A stretch of 64,000 nucleotides of DNA from Palleronia sp. THAF1 (GCF_009363795.1 NZ_CP045420.1:167001-231000), one strand, 5' to 3'. Positions 8,102 to 16,998 are shown, counted from the stretch's first letter. Numbers and translations: made by a program. The notes: generated from the sequence alone by a model not told the origin.

Positions 8102-10450
8102 ATGCCTTCCGACCCCCATGTTCACGATCACGTCACCGCACATCGGCAAGAGATGGTTGGTTGTTGCGGCAACGCACACGATGACGAAGGGATGGCGACA
8201 ACCGCGACGACCCCGGGCGATGGGCGCAACTTCCAGGTGTTCGGTCTCGATTGCGCAGAGGAGATCGCAATTCTCAATCGCGTTGTCGGACCCGAGATCG
8301 GCGGCAAGGAGCATTTGGCCTTCGACGTCATCAACGGGCGCATGACCGTTCTGGACAGCGCCAAACCCGTCACAGACGACCGGGTTGCGGAACTGGTGGC
8401 AAGCACCGGCATGACGGCCCGGCCATGGGATGCCGAAACGGCTTCGCAAGATCAGGCAGCCCATCTTTCCCGTCAGAAACGATTTACTATGCTCAGCGGC
8501 GGTCTCTGGGCTGCAGGGTTCCTGTGGCACCTGATCGAGACCGGGCTGGGTGGTGCGGTCGGCATATTTTCTGGCCATGGCAATGCTCCGATGCCATTGA
8601 TCGAGGCAGGTCTGTTTGGAATCGCGATCCTGTTCGGTGTCTGGCTGGTTGCGCCCAAGGCTTGGTCTTCAGCGAGAAGGCTTTCGCCGGACATGAACCT
8701 GCTGATGGTCGTGGCGGTCGCGGGTGCGATCGGCCTGGGCGAGTTCTTCGAGGCGGCAACTGTGGCCTTCTTCTTCTCGCTTTCCCTCTATCTCGAAAGC
8801 TGGAGCGTCGGCCGGGCGCGCAATGCGGTCTCGGCCCTTTTGGACCTTGCGCCGCCGACGGCGCGACTGATCCGGGCGGACGGCACCGAGGCGGACGTTC
8901 CGGCGACAGATGTCGCTATCGGGGACCGTTTCATCGTGCGTGGCGGTGATCGCATCGCGCTTGACGGAGAGGTGACAGACGGTGCCGGCGCGGTCGATCA
9001 AGCCCCCATCACCGGCGAAAGCGCGCTGGTCGCCAAGGAACCCGGCGACGAGGTCTATGCCGGCACGATCAATGGCGAAGGCACGCTGACCGTGCGCGCG
9101 ACGAAACTTGCATCTGATACGGTGCTGGCAAAGATCATCCGCATGGTCGGCGACGCTCATGCCCGCCGCGCGCCGGTAGAGCAATGGGTGGCGAAATTCG
9201 CGCGCATCTACACGCCCGTGGTCATGGCAATTGCGGTCGCGATCGCGCTTTTACCGCCGCTTCTCTTCGGTGGCGCCTGGGACTCCTGGTTCTACAATGC
9301 CCTGGTGCTCCTGGTCATTGCCTGCCCCTGTGCTCTGGTGATCTCGACACCTGTGTCGATCGTCGCCTCGCTGACCGCGTCGGCGAGGGCGGGCGTGCTG
9401 ATCAAGGGCGGTGCCTATGTCGAGGCACCGGGCCGGACGACGGCGCTGGCAATGGATAAGACCGGCACGATCACGATGGGCGAGCCGGAGGTGGCGGGCA
9501 TCCACACCATAGGTCAGGTAAGCGAAACCGAACTCCTGTCCCTCGCAGCCGCACTGGAAGCGCGCTCGTCGCACCCGCTAGCGCGCGCGATCCTGGACCG
9601 CGCCGCAAGCGATGGTCTGACCGTCACCGCAGCGGACGAGACGCGTACAGTGCCCGGCCGGGGTCTGGAAGGGCAGTCTGATGGACGGTCGATTTGGCTG
9701 GGCTCCGACCGCTTCGCCGAGGAGAAAGGCCACGGCAAAGCGATCCCCGGCGACTTGCGGACCCGTATCGAAGCCAGCGGATCCACGCTCGTCGCAGTGG
9801 GTGACGATACCGGGGTCGTCGGCGTCCTGGAGCTGCGCGACCGGATCAGGCCGGATGCAAAGGGCGTCATCGCCGCGCTGCATGCGCAGGGCGTGAAGAC
9901 CATCGTCATGCTGACCGGAGACAACGAACGCACCGCGCGTGCCGTCGCGGCCGAAGTCGGGATCGACGAGGTCCGAGCCGAGCTTCTGCCGGAGGACAAG
10001 GTCACGGCCATCGAGGAACTGGTGGCCACTCACGACATGGTTGCGATGATCGGTGACGGTGTGAACGACGCGCCGGCGATGGCGCGGGCGCATTACGGCA
10101 TCGCCATGGGGGCTGTCGGCTCTGATGCGGCAATCGAGACAGCAGATATCGCGCTGATGACCGACGACATCGCCCGGGTTCCGTGGTTGATCGGTCATTC
10201 GCGCCGCACCATGTCGATCATTCATCAGAATATCGGCATTTCTCTGGCGACGAAAGCCGCGTTCGTCGTGGCCACTGCCTTCGGATTAGCGTCGATGTGG
10301 GGGGCCATCGCGGCCGATGTGGGCGTGTCGCTTTTGGTGGTGGCCAACGCCCTGCGACTGCTGAACGCTGCCGAACGCAAGTCACCCCCGAAAGGTGGCG
10401 AGCCGGTGGGCGAACGCATGGCACAGGGCGCGCTGGCGCACGGACATTGA
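8102..10450 (+). CDS. Zn/Cd/Pb-exporting P1B-type ATPase (ZntA/CadA class)
   Basis: 782 residues, start ATG 8102 behind TAGAGG. The landmarks are in family order: His-rich N-terminus with CCG (residues 6-25), a degenerate metal-binding domain with GLDCAEE (48-54) in place of GMDCxxC, TGES (304-307), the CPC membrane metal site (408-410), DKTGT phosphorylation loop (452-456), the SHP nucleotide motif (490-492), GDGVNDAP (around 650), and a last-helix Asp in DVGVSLLVVAN (around 739) typical of Zn(II)/Cd(II)/Pb(II) pumps rather than Cu(I) pumps. It exports divalent soft metals across the inner membrane. It is preceded by MerR-type promoter 2 and followed 63 nt later by an L,D-transpeptidase that is probably co-transcribed. 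Confidence 0.93.
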   Translation: MPSDPHVHDHVTAHRQEMVGCCGNAHDDEGMATTATTPGDGRNFQVFGLDCAEEIAILNRVVGPEIGGKEHLAFDVINGRMTVLDSAKPVTDDRVAELVASTGMTARPWDAETASQDQAAHLSRQKRFTMLSGGLWAAGFLWHLIETGLGGAVGIFSGHGNAPMPLIEAGLFGIAILFGVWLVAPKAWSSARRLSPDMNLLMVVAVAGAIGLGEFFEAATVAFFFSLSLYLESWSVGRARNAVSALLDLAPPTARLIRADGTEADVPATDVAIGDRFIVRGGDRIALDGEVTDGAGAVDQAPITGESALVAKEPGDEVYAGTINGEGTLTVRATKLASDTVLAKIIRMVGDAHARRAPVEQWVAKFARIYTPVVMAIAVAIALLPPLLFGGAWDSWFYNALVLLVIACPCALVISTPVSIVASLTASARAGVLIKGGAYVEAPGRTTALAMDKTGTITMGEPEVAGIHTIGQVSETELLSLAAALEARSSHPLARAILDRAASDGLTVTAADETRTVPGRGLEGQSDGRSIWLGSDRFAEEKGHGKAIPGDLRTRIEASGSTLVAVGDDTGVVGVLELRDRIRPDAKGVIAALHAQGVKTIVMLTGDNERTARAVAAEVGIDEVRAELLPEDKVTAIEELVATHDMVAMIGDGVNDAPAMARAHYGIAMGAVGSDAAIETADIALMTDDIARVPWLIGHSRRTMSIIHQNIGISLATKAAFVVATAFGLASMWGAIAADVGVSLLVVANALRLLNAAERKSPPKGGEPVGERMAQGALAHGH

Positions 10451-10513
10451 TCCGCACGCATTCTTGTGGCTTATCCGACGAAGTAGAGAACCTCGAAAAC
10501 GGGGCATCCATCG

Positions 10514-11026
10514 ATGCAGTATATCAGACTCACGAGACGGATCGCGCTGCTTGGCGCTGCGGCCACGCTTCTGTCGGCCTGTGCGACCAAGTTCCGCAGC
10601 TATGATGGCCCTCAGGTTTCACGCCTGCGGCTTTTCAAGGGAAGACGGTTGCTCGTTCTCGATGGCGCCGAAGGGCCCCTGCGCACCTATCCCATCGGAC
10701 TGGGTTTCGCACCGATCGGTCACAAACAGTTCGAAGGAGACGGACGGACGCCTGAGGGATCGTATGTCATCGACCGACGCAATCCCGACAGCCTGTTCCA
10801 CCTGTCGATCGGTATCTCCTATCCGAACGCGCAGGACCGGGCCTTCGCCGCCACTGAAGGCAAATCGCCCGGGGGCGACATCTTCATTCACGGCGGGCCG
10901 CGGCCCGGGATCGACCCGGTCGACAAGCGCGACTGGACGGCGGGCTGCATTTCGGTGACGGATCGGCAAATCGAGGAAATCTACGCCATAGTGCGGGATG
11001 GAACACCTATCGAAATTTATTCCTGA
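10514..11026 (+). CDS. L,D-transpeptidase lipoprotein
   Basis: 170 residues. The signal peptide ends in the lipobox LLSAC (Cys 23), so the enzyme is probably lipid-anchored. The YkuD core is present: DIFIHGGP with the His, and WTAGCISVTD with the active-site Cys (around residue 147). This is the short L,D-transpeptidase form with an HGG motif (ErfK/YafK-like). It follows the P-type ATPase by 63 nt and probably shares its metal-inducible promoter. Its 3' end overlaps the 3' end of lspA on the other strand by 10 bp. It is only distantly related to the L,D-transpeptidase at 6935. Confidence 0.87.
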   Translation: MQYIRLTRRIALLGAAATLLSACATKFRSYDGPQVSRLRLFKGRRLLVLDGAEGPLRTYPIGLGFAPIGHKQFEGDGRTPEGSYVIDRRNPDSLFHLSIGISYPNAQDRAFAATEGKSPGGDIFIHGGPRPGIDPVDKRDWTAGCISVTDRQIEEIYAIVRDGTPIEIYS

Positions 11027-11511
11027 CCAACCCTCGAGCTGTTCCCGTGCCGCTCGAAGACAGATGCCAAAAGCAGCAGCGCGACGCCGCAGACCACAAA
11101 GACATCCGCCAGATTGAAGGCGGGCCAGTGCATTTGCCCAGCATAGAAATCCAGGAAGTCAGTGACCCCGCCGAAGCGCACGCGGTCGATGACGTTGCCG
11201 AGCGCGCCGCCGATGATCGCCCCATAGGCCAATGCCTCGATCCGGCTGTCCGAGCGGTACAACATGATGGCCAGCCAGAGGCAGATACTCGAGGCAAGAA
11301 GCGAGAGACCCCACCATGGCGTACCGCCAAGCATGCCGAACGTCACGCCGTCGTTGCGCCCGAAGACAAGGTTGAAGCCCGGAAAAACGGCAATTTCGGA
11401 GCCCAAGGCATCGGCATTTGCGACGACAACTGCCTTAGTTGCCTGATCGGCGATGATGGCGGTAATCGCGCTGGTCAGGCCCAGAGCACGCGGGCTGTTC
11501 ATACTCGTCAT
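11017..11511 (-). CDS. lspA: Lipoprotein signal peptidase II (accessory copy)
   Basis: 164 residues, four membrane helices. The two catalytic aspartates lie in GNVIDRV and FNLADVFVVCG, the conserved LspA motifs. It cleaves lipoprotein signal peptides in the inner membrane. The start at 11511 is chosen for the GGATAAG site just before it, which also contains the stop of the ZIP gene; the open frame reaches further upstream inside that gene. It is the last gene of the nine-gene metal operon. Signal peptidase II genes in lead-resistance loci (PbrC) are a known parallel, which supports an accessory role beyond housekeeping. Several lipoproteins are encoded in this same island. Confidence 0.9.
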   Translation of the reverse strand: MTSMNSPRALGLTSAITAIIADQATKAVVVANADALGSEIAVFPGFNLVFGRNDGVTFGMLGGTPWWGLSLLASSICLWLAIMLYRSDSRIEALAYGAIIGGALGNVIDRVRFGGVTDFLDFYAGQMHWPAFNLADVFVVCGVALLLLASVFERHGNSSRVGQE

Positions 11512-11515
11512 GATC

Positions 11516-12298
11516 TTATCCAAGCCAGACATCGAGGAACAGCATGAGAACCAGCCCGACCGACAGGCCAAGGGTCGCGCGGTTCTGGTTGCCGCTTCGG
11601 TGGGTTTCGGGAATGATCTCGTGGCTGATAACGTACAGCATCGCACCGGCCGCGAAGGCGAGACCCCAGGGCAGAAGCGGTTGCGAAAGGCTGATGATGC
11701 CCGCGCCGATAAGCCCGCCGACAGGTTCGACCATCCCGGTCAGAGCAGCGATGCCCCACGCACGCCACTTCGAATAGCCTTCGCCCAGTAGCGAAACCGC
11801 CACCGCGAGCCCTTCGGGCGCGTTCTGCAGGCCGATCCCGAGCGCGAGCGGCAGGCCGCCGGAAAGGCCGTTGGCACCGAAGCCGACCCCGACGGCGAGG
11901 CCCTCGGGGAAGTTGTGGATCGTGATCGCGAAGATGAACAGCCACACACGCCTCAGGGCGACCGCGTCCGGCCCCTCCCGGCCCGTCGAGAAGTGCTCGT
12001 GCGGTAGCTTCTCGTTCAACATAGCGACCGCGCCCATACCGAGCAGGATCGCGACACAGACAATGGCGGCTGGCGCGGCACCGTTCTCGAACTGACCTTC
12101 GGCCGCGTCCAAGGCCGGGATGATCAGCGAGAAGAACGACGCGGCCAGCATGACGCCGGCTGCAAAGCCGAGCGACAGGTCCCTGGTGGCCCGCGATGGG
12201 ATACGACCGAACAGCACCGGTACTGCGCCGATTGCGGTCAGCGAACCGGCCGCGAGGCTTCCGAAGAAGCCTAGCGCTATCGGAGATAGGGATTCCAA
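11516..12298 (-). CDS. ZIP-family metal transporter
   Basis: 260 residues with about eight membrane helices. The family hallmarks are HNFPEGLAVGV in helix 4 and NAPEGLAVAV in helix 5, which form the metal path. A His-containing loop (PHEHFSTGREG) lies between helices 3 and 4. ZIP proteins usually bring divalent metal such as Zn(II) into the cytoplasm, so its place in a resistance operon is notable: it may supply Zn under competition, or act in the opposite direction. It follows DUF411 by 27 nt and precedes lspA by 4 nt. Confidence 0.9.
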   Translation of the reverse strand: MESLSPIALGFFGSLAAGSLTAIGAVPVLFGRIPSRATRDLSLGFAAGVMLAASFFSLIIPALDAAEGQFENGAAPAAIVCVAILLGMGAVAMLNEKLPHEHFSTGREGPDAVALRRVWLFIFAITIHNFPEGLAVGVGFGANGLSGGLPLALGIGLQNAPEGLAVAVSLLGEGYSKWRAWGIAALTGMVEPVGGLIGAGIISLSQPLLPWGLAFAAGAMLYVISHEIIPETHRSGNQNRATLGLSVGLVLMLFLDVWLG

Positions 12299-12325
12299 AT
12301 CAGATTTCCTTCCGAAGGCCTTGGG

Positions 12326-12781
12326 TCAGTTGCCGGGATAGCTGGCAAAAACCTCGGTCGAGCCATCTTTATTGATCAGAAAGACATCGTATGCATCGCG
12401 ACGACTGCCCTGATCCATGCCCGGGGACCCCAGCGGCATCTTTGGTACGGCGAGGCCCACGGCCTCCGGGCGTTCCTCAAGCAATCTGGATATGTCCGCA
12501 GCCGGGACATGGCCTTCGATCACGTAACCATCGATCAGGCCCGTATGGCAGGACACCATCCGCTGAGGAACGCCGTTGTCGAGCTTGAAGCGGACAAGAG
12601 ATCCACCGAACATGTTGTGCCCGGTCGTCTCGAAGCCGTTTTCGTCGAGATGGTTCATCCAGGCGACACAGCAGCCGCAGCTGTTGGTCTTGTAGACCTC
12701 GATCTGCGATTGCTCTGCGGAAACCTTCGCAACGGGAAAAAATGAGAGGGCGAATGACAGGACCATGATCGGTCGTTTCAT
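12326..12781 (-). CDS. DUF411 periplasmic metal-binding protein
   Basis: 151 residues with a signal peptide ending near KVSAE. The mature protein starts with a thioredoxin-like strand and the TNSCGCCVAW motif (around residue 33), the marker of DUF411 proteins found in copper and other metal operons. A second Cys/His pair is in VSCHTGLIDGYVIEGHVPA. It probably binds Cu(I) or another soft metal in the periplasm; the biochemical role of the family is not settled. It starts 3 nt after the M23 peptidase stop. Confidence 0.88.
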   Translation of the reverse strand: MKRPIMVLSFALSFFPVAKVSAEQSQIEVYKTNSCGCCVAWMNHLDENGFETTGHNMFGGSLVRFKLDNGVPQRMVSCHTGLIDGYVIEGHVPAADISRLLEERPEAVGLAVPKMPLGSPGMDQGSRRDAYDVFLINKDGSTEVFASYPGN

Positions 12782-12784
12782 TGG

Positions 12785-14158
12785 TTAAAGCCTTTCGTGT
12801 GAGGTTTCTGCAAGCAAGGCCGCGAGTTGTTCGTTAAGAAGAGCCCGTGCCGCGCCGAGGCGCGCGACGGCGCCGTCGTTCTGCGCTTCTTGCTTTGCGG
12901 CCTGCGCGAGACGTTCGTCTGAAAGAGGGTCGGTGGGCCGTCCGTCGACACGCACCTCGTAGTGCAAGTTGGGACCAGTCGCCGTACCAGTCGCGCCGAC
13001 ACGGCCGATCGTATCGCCCGCCGCCACGCGATCGCCAACCGCCAGCCGGTCTGGAACCGCACTGAGATGCGCGTAGCGGGTCATGGTCTCGGAGCCATGC
13101 GCGATTTCAACGACCCGCCCGTAACCGCCGCGTCGCCCGATGAAGCTGATACGGCCGGGCGCGGTTGCCGAAATCGGTGTTCCGCGCGGTGCGGCGAAAT
13201 CCACCCCAGTATGCATCCGAGTATCGCCATAGACCGGATGCGTCCGGCGACCGAAGACCGAGCTTAGGCGCGCGCCTTCGACGGGTTGAGCAAAGACCCG
13301 CATCACCTCGCCGTCCCGATAGATCGTAGCCTGTCCGGTGCCATCGTCGGGCCACACGATTTCGAATTGCGTATCGCCGAGGTCGAGCACCGCGAAATTC
13401 AGTTCGGGTTGCCCGATCACTCCGCCTTCGACCCGTTGCTCGCGCCACATCAACCTAATGACCTCGCCTCCCGAGAGGTCCCGCCGAAAATTTACCGTGC
13501 CGCCAAGCATCTCTGCCAGATCGACTGCAAAGCGCGCGGGGATACCTGCGTCGGCGAGCGCCCCGAAGACGGAACTCTCGATGTGTGCCTCCGCCGCGAG
13601 GATCACCAGCTCGGGTTCGGGGGAAAGAACGCGGGTCGCTATATTTGGCCCGAAGACGGTTTCGATCTGAACGCCGTCGTCGACATCCAGCAACACCCGT
13701 CGCAAGGCTCCTTTGATCTCCGTCTCGACCGTCAGACCATGTCCTGGACGTAGCCTGCGCAAATCATATTCCGCTGCAAGCGCAAGGGAGACCTCAGCGC
13801 GCTCAGAACCTTCAAGCCCTGCCTCCGCCAGGAGCACGTCGAGTGTTTCGCCAGCGGCGACTTCGCGCGACCAGACCTTTAGAAGCGGCGCGATCACCGG
13901 GGCAGATGTCCCGGCGATCTCAGCGACGGTAAGAACTGGGGTTGTGAAGGTAGGTACTACTTCGTCCTGATCGAATTTCGGATCGAGGGCAGCCGCGCTG
14001 GCAAAGGTGGGCACCTCCATAGGCTCCGGCATCCAGGAAGCGGCGGCGCGAAGCGCGAGCGGAACAGGTTCCTGTCCCGTCTTGTCCAGTAAAAGGATAC
14101 CGCCCGTTACGAAGCCGCCCGCCGCGAATATTCCTGTCACCAGATACCTGATTTTCAT
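12785..14158 (-). CDS. M23-family peptidoglycan peptidase-like protein, membrane-anchored
   Basis: 457 residues. One N-terminal membrane segment (residues 4-26) is followed by an OapA/LysM-like middle part (GETLDVLLAEAGL) and a C-terminal LytM domain. The zinc ligands HTGVD (HxxxD) and the His of LHYEV are present, and YAHLS supplies another active-site His. The first His of the usual HLH motif is replaced by Asn (GPNLHYEV), so activity is uncertain and a regulatory role is possible. Its start overlaps the SCO1 stop by 4 nt (ATGA), showing tight coupling inside the metal operon. The family cuts peptide crosslinks of the cell wall. Confidence 0.87.
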   Translation of the reverse strand: MKIRYLVTGIFAAGGFVTGGILLLDKTGQEPVPLALRAAASWMPEPMEVPTFASAAALDPKFDQDEVVPTFTTPVLTVAEIAGTSAPVIAPLLKVWSREVAAGETLDVLLAEAGLEGSERAEVSLALAAEYDLRRLRPGHGLTVETEIKGALRRVLLDVDDGVQIETVFGPNIATRVLSPEPELVILAAEAHIESSVFGALADAGIPARFAVDLAEMLGGTVNFRRDLSGGEVIRLMWREQRVEGGVIGQPELNFAVLDLGDTQFEIVWPDDGTGQATIYRDGEVMRVFAQPVEGARLSSVFGRRTHPVYGDTRMHTGVDFAAPRGTPISATAPGRISFIGRRGGYGRVVEIAHGSETMTRYAHLSAVPDRLAVGDRVAAGDTIGRVGATGTATGPNLHYEVRVDGRPTDPLSDERLAQAAKQEAQNDGAVARLGAARALLNEQLAALLAETSHERL

Positions 14159-14781
14159 GTCGCCTCTCCCGTTTCTTCTTTCATCGCGCGCCGGATCTTC
14201 GGCACCGCGAATTCCCGCGGTTCGTGATAGTCGATGGTCGTGACGAACCGGCCCTCGACGTCGAACAAGAATACGCTCGCCGTGTGGTTCATCGTGTAGT
14301 CACCGCCCTCTGTCGGTACTTTCTCGTAGTTTGCGCGGAAACCTTCAACCGCACGGGCGATCTGGTCGTCGGCGCCGGTCCATCCCTCGATCGCGGGATG
14401 AAAGTAGTCGACATATTCCGCCATGGCCTCGACCGTGTCGCGGTCGGGATCGACCGTGATGAACACGACATCAAGCCGTTGGGCATCGTCGCCCAGTGCG
14501 TCCAACCAGTCCGAGATATCTGCCAGCGTGGTCGGGCAGACGTCCGGGCAATAGGTGAAGCCGAAGAACACCAGGCTGGGTCGCCCTACCAGCGTGTCCG
14601 GGCCGACATCTTCGCCGTCCTGGTTCGTCAACCGGAACTCCATCTCGTCAAGCGGTAGTGGACGTGTACCGATCTCCGGCGGCGCTCCAGGTCCATCCAC
14701 GCGCCACCAGCCCACAAAAAGCACAAGGCCGACCACCGCGATTGCCGCAGCGGCGTAGGTCAGGAATGGACGACGCCGCAT
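14155..14781 (-). CDS. SCO1/SenC copper-delivery protein (copy 2)
   Basis: 208 residues, one N-terminal membrane anchor (residues 8-27) and a periplasmic thioredoxin fold. The copper and redox residues are present: the Cys pair in YCPDVCPTTL and the distant His in NHTASVFLFD. SCO proteins load copper into the CuA site of cytochrome oxidase and can act as thiol oxidoreductases. The operon carries two SCO genes; this one directly follows a PCuAC gene (TGATG overlap), the partner expected for CuA assembly. Placement in a resistance island suggests keeping oxidase supplied during metal stress. Confidence 0.92.
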   Translation of the reverse strand: MRRRPFLTYAAAAIAVVGLVLFVGWWRVDGPGAPPEIGTRPLPLDEMEFRLTNQDGEDVGPDTLVGRPSLVFFGFTYCPDVCPTTLADISDWLDALGDDAQRLDVVFITVDPDRDTVEAMAEYVDYFHPAIEGWTGADDQIARAVEGFRANYEKVPTEGGDYTMNHTASVFLFDVEGRFVTTIDYHEPREFAVPKIRRAMKEETGEAT

Positions 14782-15230
14782 CAGCCTTCAGGTCCACGCG
14801 CGGCAATGCCGAGGACCGGCACCTCGATTTCGATCTCAACGCCATCCGAGAAGATCAGCGTCATCGGGACGGTTTCGCCCTCTTTCATGGGCTCTTGTAG
14901 CTTCATCAGCATCGCGTGAAGCCCGCCAGGTTCCAGTGAAACGTTTTCTCCCGGCGCAACGGTGATTTCTCCCGCCGGGGACATGGTACTGATACCGCGT
15001 TCGTCCGTTTCGGTCAGATGAACTTCCGCCATCATGGCGACAGGTGTCTCGACGGCCGTCAATGTCACGGGCTCTGCGCCCACGTTGCGCAATGTCAGAT
15101 AGGCTGCACCCGGTCGACTTTTCCCGATTGAGGCTCGCGCCCATGGCTCTTCGACGACGATGTCGTCGGTGCCGGCCGACGCAGTGTTGGACAGGCTTGC
15201 GGTCGCAGCCAGACTAGCCAGAATAGTCAT
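14781..15230 (-). CDS. PCuAC-type periplasmic copper chaperone
   Basis: 149 residues from ATG 15230 (GGAAAG just upstream), with a signal peptide ending TASAG. The mature domain has the PCuAC copper motif: His in EVHLTETD, Met in ISTMSP, and the H-x-M pair in GLHAML. It carries Cu(I) in the periplasm and usually works with SCO1 on cytochrome oxidase. Its stop codon overlaps the start of the SCO1 gene. The open frame extends to 15281, but the extra residues precede the signal peptide. Confidence 0.9.
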   Translation of the reverse strand: MTILASLAATASLSNTASAGTDDIVVEEPWARASIGKSRPGAAYLTLRNVGAEPVTLTAVETPVAMMAEVHLTETDERGISTMSPAGEITVAPGENVSLEPGGLHAMLMKLQEPMKEGETVPMTLIFSDGVEIEIEVPVLGIAARGPEG

Positions 15231-15277
15231 CACTTTCCAAGTCACGTGTTGATCTCTCAATTTTTGGTTCGGTCCAA

Positions 15278-15937
15278 TCACGCGCCAGCCGCCGCGACCT
15301 CTTCGGCAACCAAAGCGCGCAACCCCGCTTCGCCGAACGGCTCGACCGGTTTGCTGTTGACGAAGAAGGTCGGCGTCTGCCGCACGCCAACGGCTTCAAC
15401 ATCGGCGCGATCCTGGTTGAGGATGCCGATCGTCTGCGGCGCCTTCACCTGCATTTCCGCGGCTTCGATGTCCAGACCGGCCTCGGCGGCGATTCCCAGT
15501 ATCAGGCCGGGCTCTGGCGCGCCGTGGGACGCCCACCGGGGCTGCTCGCGTAGGACGGCTTCCAGGACCGGTAGATAAACATCCTGCATCCGAGCCGCTT
15601 CGAGTACCCGCACTGCTTCCTCGGACGCTGCACCATGGAACGGGGTATAGCGAATCACGAGACGCACAGTTCCGTCATACTCGGCCAGGATATCCTTGAT
15701 GATCGGGTGGAACGCTCGGCACGCCTCGCAGGCCGGGTCGAAGAACTCGACGATCGTGACGGGCGCGTCCTCGGCACCCAGCACGGGAGAATACGGACGG
15801 ACCAGCGTTTCAGCGATTTCGGGCGTGACGGCTTGGTTTTGGGCAACCGGCGCGGGCCGCGTTACGAACCAGGCGGCTATAGTGAATAGCACCAGGGCGA
15901 GCGCTAGAACAGAAAGGATCACGGGGCGGCGGGTCAT
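15278..15937 (-). CDS. DsbA-like thiol oxidoreductase, exported
   Basis: 219 residues starting at ATG 15937, which overlaps the stop of the DsbB gene (ATGA). An N-terminal membrane segment or uncleaved signal (residues 5-24) leads into a thioredoxin domain with the CEAC active site in DPACEACRAFHP and the cis-Pro loop TPTFFVN. It belongs to the DsbA/DsbG-like group that oxidises or isomerises disulfides in the periplasm. The neighbouring DsbB-like gene should reoxidise it. It may protect the Cys-rich copper proteins of this operon from metal-driven misoxidation, but that is inference. Confidence 0.9.
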   Translation of the reverse strand: MTRRPVILSVLALALVLFTIAAWFVTRPAPVAQNQAVTPEIAETLVRPYSPVLGAEDAPVTIVEFFDPACEACRAFHPIIKDILAEYDGTVRLVIRYTPFHGAASEEAVRVLEAARMQDVYLPVLEAVLREQPRWASHGAPEPGLILGIAAEAGLDIEAAEMQVKAPQTIGILNQDRADVEAVGVRQTPTFFVNSKPVEPFGEAGLRALVAEEVAAAGA

Positions 15938-16362
15938 GGTTTTCTTTCTTTGAGTGAAGCGACGGACAATGCAGCGATAAACGCGAAAGCCAGAAGCGAT
16001 AGCAGCGGGATCGGCATGCCGAGGATCAACTGGTTTTCGTCCGTGCAGGACGGTCCACTGGCAGTGCAAGGTTGGACACGTTCAGGCAGCAGACCGGTAT
16101 AAAGCCCCAGATGCCACAACGCGATCGCACCACCACCAAGGGACAGAGCCAAGGCATATCGCCCAACACGCAAGTCGTTCCACCAAAGGCCGAGACCCAG
16201 GACAATCGCGATCGGAAACATGAAAGCCCGCTGAAACCAGCACAGATTGCAAGGCGTCTGGCCCAGAACCTCACCGATGAAAAGCACGGCGAGCGAGGAG
16301 AACAACGCAACAACCCAAGCCCCCGAAAGCGCCATTTCTGCGGAGGGTGTCGACCTCGTCAC
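15934..16362 (-). CDS. DsbB-like disulfide bond formation membrane protein
   Basis: 142 residues with four membrane helices. The first Cys pair is TPCNLCWFQR, the second is in the periplasmic loop QPCTASGPSC. It reoxidises DsbA using membrane quinones. The start is taken as GTG 16362, which overlaps the stop of the upstream SCO1 gene (GTGA); a longer frame to 16419 lies entirely within that gene. It forms a coupled pair with the downstream DsbA-like gene. Confidence 0.88.
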   Translation of the reverse strand: MTRSTPSAEMALSGAWVVALFSSLAVLFIGEVLGQTPCNLCWFQRAFMFPIAIVLGLGLWWNDLRVGRYALALSLGGGAIALWHLGLYTGLLPERVQPCTASGPSCTDENQLILGMPIPLLSLLAFAFIAALSVASLKERKP

Positions 16363-16955
16363 GGCAATAGCTCCCGCAGGTCCGCAAGAATGGCTTCGGC
16401 GGGCGTTCCGTAGGCCCAAGTCGTGACAAAGTCGGCATCCGGACCGAAGAGCAGCAGATGCGATGTGTGAGCCATCGTGTAGCCGTCCGGCGCGGCGGCC
16501 TCTTCGATCTTCTCATAGAAGATGGGGAAGTTCCGGGCCGTCCGTTCGATTTGATCGGGTGTCCCGGTAAGGCCGATGATGTCCGCGTCGAACATCGGCA
16601 CGTAATTGGCGAGAGCGACCGGCGTGTCGCGTTCGGGATAGATGGAGACGAAAAGCGGCTGAACCTTATCGGCATCGTCTCCGAGCGTGTCGACGACGAC
16701 CGCGACTTCGGCGAGAGTTGTTGGACAGACATCGGGGCAATTCGCGAACCCGAAGAAAACCAGCATCCATCGTCCCGCAAAATCATCCTGTGTCCGGACC
16801 ATTCCGGTATGATCCGTAAGTTCGAACTCGGCCTGAATCGCATTTCCGGTCTCCCGCGCGGTGTCGAAGCGGTAGTCGACCCAAAGCAGAAGCCACAGAA
16901 AAAAAAGTGCGGCGATACCTACCAGCGTCCAAAGGGATTTCTGCAGAAATGTCAT
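16359..16955 (-). CDS. SCO1/SenC copper-delivery protein (copy 1)
   Basis: 198 residues from ATG 16955, with one membrane anchor (residues 8-26) and the SCO thioredoxin fold. FANCPDVCPTTL carries the Cys pair and AHTSHLLLFG the copper-binding His. The frame is open to 17045, but MerR-type promoter 3 (16999-17029) lies inside that extension, so the start at 16955 is preferred. It is the first gene of a nine-gene operon that runs to lspA with gaps no longer than 47 nt. Two SCO copies may serve different targets. Confidence 0.92.
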   Translation of the reverse strand: MTFLQKSLWTLVGIAALFFLWLLLWVDYRFDTARETGNAIQAEFELTDHTGMVRTQDDFAGRWMLVFFGFANCPDVCPTTLAEVAVVVDTLGDDADKVQPLFVSIYPERDTPVALANYVPMFDADIIGLTGTPDQIERTARNFPIFYEKIEEAAAPDGYTMAHTSHLLLFGPDADFVTTWAYGTPAEAILADLRELLP

Positions 16956-16998
16956 TCTCAATGTGCCTTGGGATCTCTGGGGGGCCTTGTAAGCGCGG

